Below are positions 1-9,312 of a stretch of 64,000 nt of DNA, in pieces. A program made the position numbers and the translations under genes. The first letter of the stretch is position 1; every line of letters begins with the position of its first letter. The stretch spans positions 2,480,001 through 2,544,000 of the forward strand of contig NZ_JAEKJZ010000001.1 of assembly GCF_017309185.1 (NCBI RefSeq), given 5' to 3'. This DNA comes from Roseibium aggregatum. Its GTDB lineage: Bacteria; Pseudomonadota; Alphaproteobacteria; Rhizobiales; Stappiaceae. The notes under the pieces are model-generated. The model had not been told where the DNA came from. It did not search any database and was given only the letters and a program-made list of their open reading frames with translations.

Positions 1-1
1 C

Positions 2-472
2 CTGGTCGAGTTCTTCGATTACAATTGCGGCTACTGCAAACGCGCCTATGGCGACATGGTCAAACTGATCGACGAGGACCCGGATCTGAAGATCGTTCTC
101 AAGGAGTTCCCTGTTCTTGGCCAGGGATCCGTCGAGGCGGCCCAGGTCGCCGTTGCGGTGAATTCCGTCGCTCCGGAGAAATATGCCGAGTTCCACGAAA
201 AGCTGCTGCTGAGCCGTGGCCAGGCCAACAAGGCAAGCGCGCTTAAGGCGGCAACGGAAACCGGGATCAGCGAAGACGACCTTCTGGCCGCGATGGCAAC
301 GGACGAAGCCGGAGAGACCTTCGAAGAAGTCTATTCTCTTGCCAACAGGCTCGGCCTCACCGGCACGCCGTCCTATGTGGTCGGAAACGAGGTCGTTATG
401 GGTGCGGTCGGTTACCAGCAATTGCGCTCCAAGCTGCAGGCCTTGAAAAATTGTGGTGAAACGACCTGCTGA
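2..472 (+). CDS. DsbA-family thiol:disulfide oxidoreductase (5' truncated)
   Basis: The reading frame is open from the window edge, so the signal peptide and start lie outside. The visible part begins with the thioredoxin-fold active site: VEFFDYNCGYCKR contains a CxxC (Cys-Gly-Tyr-Cys) typical of periplasmic DsbA/Com1-type oxidoreductases. It ends with a cis-Pro segment (GLTGTPSYVVGNEVV) that packs against the active site in this family, followed by a Cys near the C terminus. The expected role is disulfide-bond formation or exchange in the periplasm. A DsbA-type gene often lies just upstream of the acetyl-CoA carboxylase genes in Hyphomicrobiales, which fits the neighbour accB. The specific client proteins cannot be read from sequence. 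Confidence 0.9.
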   Translation: MVEFFDYNCGYCKRAYGDMVKLIDEDPDLKIVLKEFPVLGQGSVEAAQVAVAVNSVAPEKYAEFHEKLLLSRGQANKASALKAATETGISEDDLLAAMATDEAGETFEEVYSLANRLGLTGTPSYVVGNEVVMGAVGYQQLRSKLQALKNCGETTC

Positions 473-754
473 GAGCACGGCGGAGAAGCACTGTTCCCGC
501 ATTTTCGTACCGGGACAGGGTTTGACTGTGCTAATTCAATGCCTATAAGGAGCCAGCTCACTTTCGACTGAACGGCGGGTCCAGTTCGTTATGAGCATTG
601 CTATTAGGGAAGCAAGCTACGCGATATACCGGTGGCCGGCGGCTTCAAGCCCGTGACGGGTGTGATACCGCTACCGCGGGACCGTCTGGCATAAGCGGGG
701 GCTTGCCGGTCGATATTGCGTTTTTCCCTCGGTCTGAGTACGAGAGCCAACATT

Positions 755-1222
755 ATGCGTAGTGACAATCCAAAATTCGACACGGCCTTGATCCGTGACC
801 TTGCGGTCCTTCTGGACGAAACAAATCTGACGGAGATCGAACTGGAGCAAGGCGACACGCGGATCCGCGTTGCGCGGCAGATGTCGATCAATGCTCCCGT
901 CAATGTCGCTGCCCCCCCGCCTCCGCCCGCCCATGCTCCGGCGGCAACTGCAGCCTCCGCCCCTGCCCCGACAGAAACCGCGGCGCATCCAGGCACTGTG
1001 ACATCACCGATGGTTGGCACCGCTTACTTGGCTGCCGAACCCGGTGCGGCTGCTTTCGTCCAGGTCGGCGACACGGTTTCTGAAGGCCAGACGATCATGA
1101 TCATCGAAGCGATGAAAACGATGAACCACATTCCCTCGACCAAGGCCGGCGTTGTGAAGGAAATACTCGTGGAAGACGCTCAGCCGGTGGAATTCGGCGA
1201 ACCTCTTATTATCGTCGAGTAA
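755..1222 (+). CDS. accB: Acetyl-CoA carboxylase biotin carboxyl carrier protein
   Basis: The carrier subunit of acetyl-CoA carboxylase, carrying biotin between the carboxylase and carboxyltransferase sites for malonyl-CoA synthesis in the cytosol. The protein of 155 residues has the usual three parts: an N-terminal domain (FDTALIRDLAVLLDETNLTE), a Pro/Ala-rich linker (about residues 50-80), and a C-terminal biotinyl domain with EAMKTMNHI, where Lys121 is the biotinylation site. An in-frame ATG exists upstream at 716, but homologues begin close to the FDTALIRDLA segment, so the ATG at 755 is preferred; it also gives the usual family length. accC follows after 15 bases with an AAGGAG ribosome site between them, so the two form one transcription unit. 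Confidence 0.95.
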   Translation: MRSDNPKFDTALIRDLAVLLDETNLTEIELEQGDTRIRVARQMSINAPVNVAAPPPPPAHAPAATAASAPAPTETAAHPGTVTSPMVGTAYLAAEPGAAAFVQVGDTVSEGQTIMIIEAMKTMNHIPSTKAGVVKEILVEDAQPVEFGEPLIIVE

Positions 1223-1237
1223 GGAGCCGTCGCGGCC

Positions 1238-2584
1238 ATGTTCTCCAAAATTCTCATCGCCAATCGCGGCGAGATCGCCTTGCGAATCCTGCGCGCCTGC
1301 AAAGAGCTGGGCATTCCCACGGTCGCCGTTCACTCCACCGCCGACGCGGACGCCATGCATGTTCGCCTGGCCGACGAAAGCGTTTGTATCGGTCCGCCCG
1401 CGGCCCGCGACAGCTATTTGAACATCCCCCAGCTTCTCGCGGCCTGCGAGATCACCGGTGCGGATGCGGTGCATCCGGGCTACGGTTTTCTGTCGGAAAA
1501 CGCCCGCTTCGCGGAAATCCTGGAAGCCCACAAGATCGTTTTCATCGGTCCGACCGCGGACCATATCCGCATCATGGGCGACAAGATCCAGGCAAAGAAG
1601 ACAGCCAGGGAGCTTGGTATCCCTGTGGTCCCGGGATCCGACGGCGCCGTGACCCCTGCTGACGACGCCCACGCGATCGCCCGCCAGATCGGTTATCCCG
1701 TGCTGGTGAAAGCAGCGGCCGGAGGCGGTGGACGCGGCATGAAGGTTGCGCAATCCGAAGCCGATCTGGACACAGCGCTCTCCACCGCGCGCGCCGAGGC
1801 CGCATCCGCCTTTGGCGACGACGCCCTCTACATGGAAAAATATCTCGGCAAGCCCCGCCACATCGAGATTCAGGTCCTGGGCGACGGCAAGGGCAACGCC
1901 GTTCATCTCGGCGAGCGCGACTGCTCCTTGCAGCGCCGGCACCAGAAGGTCCTTGAAGAAGCCCCTTCCCCCTGCCTCAACGCGGCTCAACGAAACGAGA
2001 TCGGTGAAATCGTCGCGAGCGCGATGCGCAAGTTGAAGTACCGGGGCGCCGGCACCGTTGAGTTCCTTTACGAGAACGGCGAGTTCTATTTCATCGAAAT
2101 GAACACGCGCCTCCAGGTTGAGCATCCGGTCACGGAGATGATTACCGGGATTGATCTTGTCAACGAACAGATCCGTATCGCCGCCGGCGGATCCCTGGAA
2201 TTCACTCAGGAAGACATCACCTTCGAAGGTCATGCCATCGAGTGCCGCATCAATGCGGAAGACCCGCTGACCTTCGCGCCTTCGCCGGGCACCATCACCT
2301 ATTATCACCCCCCGGGCGGGCTGGGTGTGCGCGTCGATTCCGGCGTTTATCAAGGGTACAAGATACCTCCCTATTACGACAGTCTGATCGGAAAGCTGAT
2401 CGTCCATGGCCGCAACCGCGTCGAATGCATGATGCGTCTTCGCCGCTGTCTGGACGAATTTGTCGTTGACGAGATCAAGTCCACTATTCCGCTTTTCCGC
2501 GATTTGGTCGACAATCAGGACATAGCGAACGGTCAGTACGACATTCACTGGCTGGAAAAGCACCTGTCAGAAAAGTCGAGCTGA
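1238..2584 (+). CDS. accC: Acetyl-CoA carboxylase biotin carboxylase subunit
   Basis: ATP-dependent carboxylation of biotin on AccB, the first half-reaction of fatty acid synthesis. At 448 residues it is the normal length for AccC. It starts with the carboxylase N-terminal signature [19 protein letters not shown], then the ATP-grasp domain with the glycine-rich loop [12 protein letters not shown] near residue 158 and the catalytic segment [14 protein letters not shown] around residue 287, and ends with the C-terminal carboxylase domain. An AAGGAG Shine-Dalgarno sequence at 1222-1227 supports the ATG at 1238. It is followed by aat on the same strand. No irregularity is visible. Confidence 0.97.
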   Translation: MFSKILIANRGEIALRILRACKELGIPTVAVHSTADADAMHVRLADESVCIGPPAARDSYLNIPQLLAACEITGADAVHPGYGFLSENARFAEILEAHKIVFIGPTADHIRIMGDKIQAKKTARELGIPVVPGSDGAVTPADDAHAIARQIGYPVLVKAAAGGGGRGMKVAQSEADLDTALSTARAEAASAFGDDALYMEKYLGKPRHIEIQVLGDGKGNAVHLGERDCSLQRRHQKVLEEAPSPCLNAAQRNEIGEIVASAMRKLKYRGAGTVEFLYENGEFYFIEMNTRLQVEHPVTEMITGIDLVNEQIRIAAGGSLEFTQEDITFEGHAIECRINAEDPLTFAPSPGTITYYHPPGGLGVRVDSGVYQGYKIPPYYDSLIGKLIVHGRNRVECMMRLRRCLDEFVVDEIKSTIPLFRDLVDNQDIANGQYDIHWLEKHLSEKSS

Positions 2585-2634
2585 CCGGTTTCAAAAAAGG
2601 GGCATGCCCCCTTCCGCTTGGACAGTGAGGCCGC

Positions 2635-3315
2635 ATGGCTGAACATAAAGACGACATCGTGATGGAAATCACGCCGCAGGTCTTGCTGAAAGCCTATGCC
2701 TGCGGCCTGTTTCCAATGGCGGAATCCGCGGAGGACCCCGGCCTGTTCTGGCTCGAGCCAGAGCGCCGGGGCATCTTGCCGCTGGACATGTTCCATCTGC
2801 CCCGTCGTCTGCGCAGAACCGTCCGCACCGATGTGTTCGAGGTGCGGGTCAGCACCGACTTCCAGGGCGTCATCGATGGTTGTGCCGAACCGATGCCGGG
2901 CCGACAGAAGACCTGGATCAACCGTGAGATCCGCCGGCTTTACGGTGAGTTGTTCGATATGGGGTACTGCCACACGATCGAAGCGTGGCAGGACGGCGAA
3001 CTCGTCGGTGGTCTCTACGGCGTCAGCTTGAACGGCGCTTTTTTCGGGGAAAGCATGTTCACCTTCAGGACCGATGCCTCGAAGGTGTGTCTTGCTCACC
3101 TGGTCGCTCGGTTGATCGTCGGCAGGTATTCCCTGCTCGACACCCAATTCGTAACGGACCACTTGAGCAAATTCGGCACCGTCGAAGTCTCCCAGGCCGA
3201 CTACAACAAGCGGCTCGGAGAGGCCCTGAAGCTGGAGACAGACTTTTACGCCCTGCCCCCCCAGGCCAGCGGACAGGAAGTCCTGGACGTGCTCGACAAC
3301 TGGAAAGCCCGTTAG
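2635..3315 (+). CDS. aat: Leucyl/phenylalanyl-tRNA--protein transferase
   Basis: Transfers Leu or Phe from aminoacyl-tRNA to N-terminal Arg or Lys of proteins, marking them for ClpS/ClpAP degradation (bacterial N-end rule). The 226-residue protein shows the family signatures: [14 protein letters not shown] near the N terminus, [38 protein letters not shown] around residues 123-140, and [15 protein letters not shown]. It lies 50 bases after accC, probably co-transcribed with it. A strong hairpin at 3330-3351 follows. In many relatives a DUF2155 gene separates aat from the NDUFA12 gene; none is present here. Confidence 0.95.
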   Translation: MAEHKDDIVMEITPQVLLKAYACGLFPMAESAEDPGLFWLEPERRGILPLDMFHLPRRLRRTVRTDVFEVRVSTDFQGVIDGCAEPMPGRQKTWINREIRRLYGELFDMGYCHTIEAWQDGELVGGLYGVSLNGAFFGESMFTFRTDASKVCLAHLVARLIVGRYSLLDTQFVTDHLSKFGTVEVSQADYNKRLGEALKLETDFYALPPQASGQEVLDVLDNWKAR

Positions 3316-3329
3316 GGCGCCTGACAAAA

Positions 3330-3351
3330 AACCCCGCCGGACGGCGGGGTT
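3330..3351. terminator. Bidirectional intrinsic terminator between aat and NDUFA12
   Basis: AACCCCGCC pairs perfectly with GGCGGGGTT around a GGAC loop. It is preceded by an A-tract and followed by TTCGTT, so it can terminate transcription from both sides. It sits between the 3' ends of the convergent genes aat (+) and NDUFA12 (-). Confidence 0.85.
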
Positions 3352-3378
3352 CGTTCAAGTCTTCAAGGCTGGGTTCTT

Positions 3379-3765
3379 TTAGCTACCCGGCGTCCAGGCT
3401 TCGTAGTCACCGGTCACCTCCGGCCGCTTTTCAGGCGTCAGGATCGAGCCGTGCGGACGATAGGCCTCCGGCGTTCCCGTGGCGTTGACCCGGTGCGGTT
3501 TCTGCCAGCTTTTCGCGTGATAGGTTTCCTCCGGGGGCGGCGTGTCCACACGATGGTGCATCCAGCCGTGCCAGCCGGGAGGAATCGCGGAAGCTTCAGC
3601 CAGGCCGTTGTAAATGACCCAACGCTTCTTGCCGCCCCGTTCCTTGTAATACTTGTTGCCGAACTCGTCTTCCCCGACAAACTCACCCTTGCGCCAGGTG
3701 AAGAAACGGGTGCCCATGGTCTGGCTGTTCCACCAGGTGAAAAGTTCAAGAAGAAGCGTTTTCAT
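3379..3765 (-). CDS. NADH:ubiquinone oxidoreductase subunit NDUFA12-like protein
   Basis: An accessory subunit of respiratory complex I, found in alphaproteobacteria and mitochondria and absent from most other bacteria; it sits on the peripheral arm and stabilises the complex. The 128-residue sequence has the family hallmarks WWNSQTMGTRFFTWRKG, VGEDEFGNKYYK, RWVIYNG, and PPGWHGWMHHRVD, plus the Pro/Thr-rich C-terminal part. It stands alone and converges on aat. The presence of this gene is a useful marker that the host is an alphaproteobacterium. Confidence 0.95.
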   Translation of the reverse strand: MKTLLLELFTWWNSQTMGTRFFTWRKGEFVGEDEFGNKYYKERGGKKRWVIYNGLAEASAIPPGWHGWMHHRVDTPPPEETYHAKSWQKPHRVNATGTPEAYRPHGSILTPEKRPEVTGDYEAWTPGS

Positions 3766-3937
3766 GGCCCTTGAAAGGTCCTTAACGTGACGATTGCGAC
3801 AGTGGGTCCCGCCGGGCGTGCGGCGGATTTTGGAGGACTATGGCGGGAACTGCCGCTTCTGTCCAGTGCCGCACCGTCGCACGGTCTGAGAAATCTTCTG
3901 CACCGCGACCCGTCGCCGCCAGATGCCCTGCGGAGAT

Positions 3938-4636
3938 TCAGTGTCCCTTGGAATGCGGCGCCTTGACCTTGGCAAAACCGGGGGTCCGCAGTTTCCTCAC
4001 TTCCGGAACGGTGAGAGTCCGGGTTTCGTCCAGCTCGGTTCCCGCGCCGGACCGGTCCTCGAACGCTTCCTTGACCGCGCCCTCGACTTCCGCCCGCTTC
4101 TGCAATGCGGCCCTGTGGTGCAGACGTGCGCCGGCCAGCGACTGCATTTTCTCGGCCTGGGCATCCATGGCCTTCTGAATACCGTAGATATTGTAGAAGC
4201 CGGAATGTTCCAGAATCATCGGCCGGTCGTCATTCAAAAGCCAGTTCAACCGCTTGTGAAGGGTAAGCGGCGACACCGGTTTGACCAGCACATGATGCGC
4301 CCCCGCCCGCAGGGCCTTGTCCACCAGCGGCCTTGTTCCATGTGCCGTGATGAACAGGATCGGCACATAGCAAAGCGGTTCCATGTGCCGATGCCGGACG
4401 AGGCGCAGCAACTGATAGCCGGATGTGGGTTCCATGCGCCAGTCGGTGAGAATCACATTCGGCGGTTCGGCGAGGCTTGCTTCCAACGCCTCGTCGACCG
4501 AATCAAAGACCCGCACCCTCGCGACCTTGAAACTGAGCAGGATCGACCGGAGAATCGTCTGCATCGGCTTGCTGTCTTCCACGACAACCGCGTCGATGTC
4601 CTCCATCGCAAGCCCGAAAGCAGCGTGATGTTTCAT
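3938..4636 (-). CDS. Response regulator receiver-domain protein
   Basis: A 232-residue protein with one CheY-like receiver domain and a C-terminal extension of about 100 residues with no recognisable output domain. The receiver is complete: acidic pair in VVVEDSKPM, phospho-acceptor Asp in VILTDWRMEP, Thr in ILFITAHG, and Lys in VLVKPVSPL. The extension is charged and helix-prone, with many Ala and Glu. No histidine kinase is adjacent, so the partner is unknown. An AGGAAAAGG stretch precedes the ATG at 4636; a second in-frame ATG ten codons later is also possible. It probably acts through protein-protein contact rather than DNA binding. Confidence 0.85.
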   Translation of the reverse strand: MKHHAAFGLAMEDIDAVVVEDSKPMQTILRSILLSFKVARVRVFDSVDEALEASLAEPPNVILTDWRMEPTSGYQLLRLVRHRHMEPLCYVPILFITAHGTRPLVDKALRAGAHHVLVKPVSPLTLHKRLNWLLNDDRPMILEHSGFYNIYGIQKAMDAQAEKMQSLAGARLHHRAALQKRAEVEGAVKEAFEDRSGAGTELDETRTLTVPEVRKLRTPGFAKVKAPHSKGH

Positions 4637-5085
4637 AGAATGCGAGCCTTTTCCTGTCAGCTACGCACTCAATCAGACCGGGCTTAAACCGGCTTGAACT
4701 CCGCACCGGTCATTTTCTTCAAATTTTCATAAAAAGCCTTTTATAATCATCCACAGCTGTGAACGGAGCATCCGGCTGCACTCCTTCGCCGGGAAAGCAA
4801 GCGCGAAATTCCTCGGTTTGCTCTCGATCCGCGGCACTCCCCACAATCCACATCGGCACACAATATTTTGCGACCACCCGCCTGTTGGGCACTAGCTGTT
4901 GTCGCTTGCGGCTTGACCTTAAGAAAGCATTTACATTAATTTCCCTATCATTGCGATGTGCGTAACCGAACGCCTGATCAGGCGCTCAGGTCATCCAAAT
5001 CAGAAAGTAACCGCGTTCCGCTTCCGTGCTTTTCGACCTTGAGCCGGGGGACGGCATCTGTGTGTCTGTTTGAGCTGTGCGCATC

Positions 5086-5120
5086 GTGACAAACCTGTTG
5101 ATGAACACTATATATAGTGG
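5086..5120 (+). promoter_or_regulatory. nrdJ promoter with overlapping NrdR box
   Basis: Bases 5105-5120 (acactatatatagtgg) match the NrdR-box consensus acaCwAtATaTwGtgt at all but the last base. A sigma70-like promoter fits exactly: GTGACA at 5086-5091, a 17-base spacer, TATATA at 5109-5114. The repressor site thus covers the -10 element. NrdR senses the ATP/dATP balance and represses ribonucleotide reductase genes. I see only one good box; usually two occur in tandem. Confidence 0.8.
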
Positions 5121-5230
5121 ACCACAACCCAAGAAACGCTACATACAGGCTCCATAGCCTGTGAACGACTGGGCAGCATCCGGTAACAGAGGCCGGCGGA
5201 AACGTCACTCCGGGTGAGATGCGGATTGGG

Positions 5231-5251
5231 ACCGGTTCGGGGCGAACCGGT
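5231..5251 (+). promoter_or_regulatory. Hairpin in the nrdJ 5' leader
   Basis: accggttcg at 5231-5239 pairs perfectly with cgaaccggt at 5243-5251 around a GGG loop, ending 11 bases before the nrdJ Shine-Dalgarno sequence (AAGGGG at 5262-5267). It lacks a T-tract, so it is not a terminator. It could affect message stability or translation. Confidence 0.55.
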
Positions 5252-5276
5252 TTGGGAAATTAAGGGGACTTTGAGA

Positions 5277-8200
5277 ATGCGGATCGAGCGGCGCTACACC
5301 AAGGAAGGGCAATCGCCTTACGCCGATGTTGAATTCAGAACGGCGACAAGCGAAATCCGGAACCCGGACGGTTCGATCGTGTTCCGTCTTGAAAACATAC
5401 AGGTTCCGGCTCAGTTCTCGCAGGTGGCTTCCGACATTCTGGCGCAGAAATACTTCCGAAAGGCCGGCGTTCCGGCGCGGTTGAAGCCGGTCGAGGAAAA
5501 CACGGTCCCCTCCTGGCTGTGGCGTCACGAAGCCGACGAAACCGAACTCGAGGCCCTGCCGGAAGACGAGCGCTACACCTCGGAAATCGATGGCCGTCAG
5601 GTGTTCGATCGTCTGGCCGGCACCTGGACCTACTGGGGCTGGAAAGGCGGCTACTTTGACCAGGAAGCCGATGCGCACGCCTTCTACGACGAACTGCGCT
5701 TCATGCTGGCGACCCAGAAGGTCGCTCCGAACTCGCCGCAATGGTTCAACACCGGCCTGCACTGGGCCTATGGCATCGACGGTCCGAGCCAGGGTCATTT
5801 CTACGTCGACTTCCAGTCCGGCAAGCTGGTGAAATCCAAGACCGCCTACGAACACCCCCAACCGCATGCCTGCTTCATCCAGTCCGTGGCCGACGACCTT
5901 GTCAACGACGGCGGCATCATGGACCTCTGGGTCCGCGAGGCGCGGCTGTTCAAATACGGTTCCGGCACCGGCTCCAATTTTTCCCACGTCCGCTCCGAGG
6001 GCGAAAGGCTTTCCGGCGGCGGCAAGTCCTCCGGCCTGATGAGCTTCCTGAAGATCGGCGACCGGGCGGCCGGCGCGATCAAGTCGGGCGGCACGACCCG
6101 TCGCGCGGCCAAGATGGTCGTGGTCGACGTGGACCATCCCGACATCGAGGAATATATCAACTGGAAGGTCAAGGAAGAGCAGAAGGTTGCCGCGCTCGTC
6201 ACCGGCTCCAAGATCTGCCAGAAGCACCTGTCCGCCATCATGCGCGCCTGCGTCAATTGTGAAGCGGATAACGGCGACTGTTTCGAGCCCTCCAAGAACC
6301 CGGCCCTGAAGCGGGAAATCCGCGCGGCCAAGAAAATGATGGTGCCGGAGAACTACATCCAGCGCGTCATCCAGTTCGCCCGCCAGGGCTTCACGAAGAT
6401 CGAGTTTCCGACCTTCAATACGGATTGGGACTCCGACGCTTACCTGACCGTCGCGGGCCAGAACTCCAACAACTCCGTGCGCGTCACCGACGGCTTCCTC
6501 AATGCGGTGGTCGACGACAGCGAATGGGACCTGACCGCCCGGCGCACCGGCGAGGTTCTGAAGTCCGTCAAGGCGAAGGAACTCTGGGAACAGATCGGTT
6601 ACGCCGCCTGGGCCTCGGCCGATCCGGGCCTGCAGTACCACACCACCATCAACGACTGGCACACCTGCCTTGCCGACGGCGAGATCAGGGCTTCCAACCC
6701 GTGCTCGGAATATATGTTCCTGGACGACACGGCCTGCAACCTCGCCTCGCTCAATCTGATGCAGTTCCGCAGGGAAGACCGCTCATTCGACGTCGACAGC
6801 TATGAGCACGCCGTGCGCCTGTGGACCGTCGTTCTCGAGATTTCCGTGCTGATGGCGCAGTTCCCGTCGAAGGAAATCGCGGAGCGCTCCTACAAGTTCC
6901 GCACGCTCGGCCTCGGCTACGCCAATATCGGCGGCCTGTTGATGACCTCCGGCATACCCTACGATTCCGACGAGGGTCGCGCGCTCTGCGGCGCGCTCAC
7001 CGCGGTCATGTCCGGCGTCTCCTATGCGACGTCCGCCGAAATGGCCGGAGAGCTCGGCTCGTTCCCCGGTTACAAGAAGAACGCCGCGCACATGCTGCGG
7101 GTAATCCGCAACCACCGCCGCGCCACTTACGGCGAAGCGGACGGCTACGAAGGCCTGAGCACCAACCCGGTTGCGCTCGACCATGGGTCCTGTCCGGACA
7201 AGACACTCGTCGAACGGGCAAAAAAGGCCTGGGACCGCGCGCTGGAACTCGGCGAGAAGAACGGCTACCGCAACGCGCAGGTTTCCGTCATCGCCCCGAC
7301 CGGCACCATCGGCCTGGTCATGGATTGCGACACGACCGGCATCGAACCGGACTTCGCGCTGGTGAAGTTCAAGAAGCTGGCCGGCGGCGGCTACTTCAAG
7401 ATCATCAACCACGCGGTTCCCGAAGCCCTGCGCGTGCTCGGCTATTCGGAAAGCCAGATTGGCGAGATCGAGGCCTACGCGGTCGGCCACGGCTCCCTCG
7501 ACCAGGCCCCGGCGATCAACCCCTCCGTGCTGAAGTCCAAGGGCCTGACAGACGAAACCCTGGCGAAACTGAAGGACGGTCTGAAATCGGCCTTCGACAT
7601 CAAGTTCGTCTTCAACCGCTGGACCCTCGGCGACGCGCAGATGAAGGCGCTCGGCGTTACCGACGAGCAACTGGAAGATCCGGAATTCGATCTTCTGACC
7701 TTCCTCGGCTTCTCCAAGGCCGACATCGAGGCCGCCAACACCCATGTGTGCGGCGCGATGACGCTCGAAGGCGCTCCGCACCTGCGCACCGAACACTATC
7801 CGGTTTTCGATTGCGCCAACCCGTGCGGCCGTATCGGCAAGCGGTATCTGTCCGTGGAAAGCCACATCCGCATGATGGCCGCGGCCCAGCCGTTCATCTC
7901 CGGTGCGATCTCCAAGACGATCAACATGCCGAACGATGCGACCGTCGAGGACTGCAAGGAAGCCTACATGCTGTCCTGGAAGCTGGCGCTGAAGGCCAAC
8001 GCGCTCTACCGCGACGGCTCCAAGCTGTCCCAGCCGCTCAACGCCCAGCTTCTGGCCGATGACGACGACGATCAGGAGGACATCGCCGAGGAGCTTGCCG
8101 CCAAGCCGCAGGCGGCGCGCGCGGAAGTCATCGCCGAGCGCATCGTGGAACGGATCGTGGAGCGCACCGTGCGCGAACGCGAGAAGATGCCGGACCGCCG

Positions 8201-8963
8201 CAAGGGCTACACCCAGAAGGCACGTGTCGGCGGCCACAAGGTCTATCTGACCACCGGCGAATACCAGGACGGCCGTCTCGGCGAGATCTTCATCGACATG
8301 CACAAGGAAGGGGCCGCCTTCCGCTCGCTGATGAACAACTTCGCCATCGCGATCTCGCTCGGCCTGCAATACGGCGTGCCGCTTGAGGAATATGTCGACG
8401 CCTTCACCTTCACCCGGTTCGAACCGGCCGGGATGGTTCAGGGCAACGAGGCGATCAAGAACGCGACCTCGATCCTCGACTATATCTTCCGCGAGCTGGC
8501 GGTCTCCTATCTTGGCCGTCACGACCTCGCCCATGTGCCGCCGGAAGCCATCGGCAACACGGCCATGAGCAAGGGCCCGAACGAGGGCCGCGACGACAGC
8601 AAGGGCGGTCACGTGGTCTCCCACGGTCTCGTGCGCGGCCAGACCGAGCGCTTCCGCCTGGTCTCCAGCGCCGGCGAGCCGGCGGGCGAAGCCACCGAAG
8701 CGATCTCGGTGCAGACCGCAAGCACTCCGGCTGCGCAGGTCTCGGCGGTTGCCACCGCCTTTGCCCGCGGCTCGGAAGCGGCTGCCGCAGTCGAAGTCTC
8801 CGCCCCTGCCCCGCAGGTCTCAAGCGCGGCCCAGCAGATCGCCCAGGCCCGCATGAAGGGCTACGAAGGCGAAAGCTGCGCGGAATGCGGCAACTTCACC
8901 ATGGTCCGCAACGGCACCTGCCTGAAGTGCGACACTTGCGGGTCGACCAGCGGCTGCAGCTGA
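5277..8963 (+). CDS. nrdJ: Vitamin B12-dependent (class II) ribonucleoside-diphosphate reductase
   Basis: Reduces ribonucleotides to deoxyribonucleotides with adenosylcobalamin as radical source, independently of oxygen. The 1228-residue chain has the length of the large alphaproteobacterial form. Visible landmarks are [11 protein letters not shown] from about residue 151, the catalytic segment [20 protein letters not shown] near residue 475, a GGxxxxxG-rich core, an acidic and then basic linker near residue 925-965, and a C-terminal Cys-rich tail with CAECGNF and CDTCG that probably binds zinc or shuttles electrons. The frame is open from a GTG at 5214, but the ATG at 5277 has AAGGGG nine bases upstream and starts the conserved MRIERRYT segment. 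It is controlled by a promoter covered by an NrdR box and followed by a clear terminator. Confidence 0.97.
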   Translation: MRIERRYTKEGQSPYADVEFRTATSEIRNPDGSIVFRLENIQVPAQFSQVASDILAQKYFRKAGVPARLKPVEENTVPSWLWRHEADETELEALPEDERYTSEIDGRQVFDRLAGTWTYWGWKGGYFDQEADAHAFYDELRFMLATQKVAPNSPQWFNTGLHWAYGIDGPSQGHFYVDFQSGKLVKSKTAYEHPQPHACFIQSVADDLVNDGGIMDLWVREARLFKYGSGTGSNFSHVRSEGERLSGGGKSSGLMSFLKIGDRAAGAIKSGGTTRRAAKMVVVDVDHPDIEEYINWKVKEEQKVAALVTGSKICQKHLSAIMRACVNCEADNGDCFEPSKNPALKREIRAAKKMMVPENYIQRVIQFARQGFTKIEFPTFNTDWDSDAYLTVAGQNSNNSVRVTDGFLNAVVDDSEWDLTARRTGEVLKSVKAKELWEQIGYAAWASADPGLQYHTTINDWHTCLADGEIRASNPCSEYMFLDDTACNLASLNLMQFRREDRSFDVDSYEHAVRLWTVVLEISVLMAQFPSKEIAERSYKFRTLGLGYANIGGLLMTSGIPYDSDEGRALCGALTAVMSGVSYATSAEMAGELGSFPGYKKNAAHMLRVIRNHRRATYGEADGYEGLSTNPVALDHGSCPDKTLVERAKKAWDRALELGEKNGYRNAQVSVIAPTGTIGLVMDCDTTGIEPDFALVKFKKLAGGGYFKIINHAVPEALRVLGYSESQIGEIEAYAVGHGSLDQAPAINPSVLKSKGLTDETLAKLKDGLKSAFDIKFVFNRWTLGDAQMKALGVTDEQLEDPEFDLLTFLGFSKADIEAANTHVCGAMTLEGAPHLRTEHYPVFDCANPCGRIGKRYLSVESHIRMMAAAQPFISGAISKTINMPNDATVEDCKEAYMLSWKLALKANALYRDGSKLSQPLNAQLLADDDDDQEDIAEELAAKPQAARAEVIAERIVERIVERTVREREKMPDRRKGYTQKARVGGHKVYLTTGEYQDGRLGEIFIDMHKEGAAFRSLMNNFAIAISLGLQYGVPLEEYVDAFTFTRFEPAGMVQGNEAIKNATSILDYIFRELAVSYLGRHDLAHVPPEAIGNTAMSKGPNEGRDDSKGGHVVSHGLVRGQTERFRLVSSAGEPAGEATEAISVQTASTPAAQVSAVATAFARGSEAAAAVEVSAPAPQVSSAAQQIAQARMKGYEGESCAECGNFTMVRNGTCLKCDTCGSTSGCS

Positions 8964-9312
8964 TGCTCGGCTCGGTGTTGACCCAAGTCGCATAGGATGG
9001 CCAATTCAGGTCAATAAGCGGCTCAAAAGGCCCTGAAACACTAAAACCCGCCCTTCGGAAACGATCGGGCGGGTTTGTTTCTGTCAGCAGGTTTCGAGGC
9101 AGTTAATACCCCATGGGTTTGTGGCCGCCTTCTTTCCAAAGTCTGAGGCAAGGAGATCTGAATGGACAACCTGTTGAAAGCCGAAATCTAACCAGCACCC
9201 CGGCTCATGGAAACCATGCTGCCCATAAGGCGCAAGTTCCGGCTACGGGTCGCAGTGCCACCAATCCCGTCCGGCAGACAAATCGAAAGCCTGAAAGAAA
9301 ATCAAAGTCTGC
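8964..9312. other. Intergenic region between nrdJ and the catabolic island
   Basis: About 350 bases that hold the nrdJ terminator (9044-9076) and otherwise no gene I can support. Short open frames at 9113-9316 and 9207-9410 lack a ribosome site and any recognisable motif. Confidence 0.6.
9044..9076 (+). terminator. nrdJ intrinsic terminator
   Basis: aaacccgccc (9044-9053) pairs perfectly with gggcgggttt (9067-9076), with a 13-base loop and a T-rich tail. A diverged copy of this same sequence lies at 28737-28766 after the last gene of the catabolic island. Confidence 0.85.

Larger units (their letters stand above)
4637..5276. other. Intergenic region upstream of nrdJ
   Basis: About 640 bases with no convincing gene. 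The left half is AT-rich and probably carries the promoter of the response-regulator gene on the minus strand. The right half holds the nrdJ promoter, an NrdR box and a hairpin just before the nrdJ ribosome site (all listed separately). I looked for a cobalamin riboswitch, which could be expected before a B12-dependent enzyme, and could not recognise a B12 box. Confidence 0.6.

Noticed and set aside
1004-2563. 519-codon open frame antisense to accC
   Set aside because: It mirrors the accC gene and has no family pattern or ribosome site; long antisense frames are expected in GC-rich DNA.
4759-4965. 68-codon open frame upstream of nrdJ
   Set aside because: Composition and lack of a ribosome site suggest chance.
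4637-5276. Cobalamin riboswitch before nrdJ
   Set aside because: I looked for a B12-box-like segment and stem arrangement and found none; a covariance-model search would be decisive.
6783-8624. 613-codon open frame antisense to nrdJ
   Set aside because: Shadow of nrdJ; composition (many Val, Gly, Arg) is that of an antisense frame.
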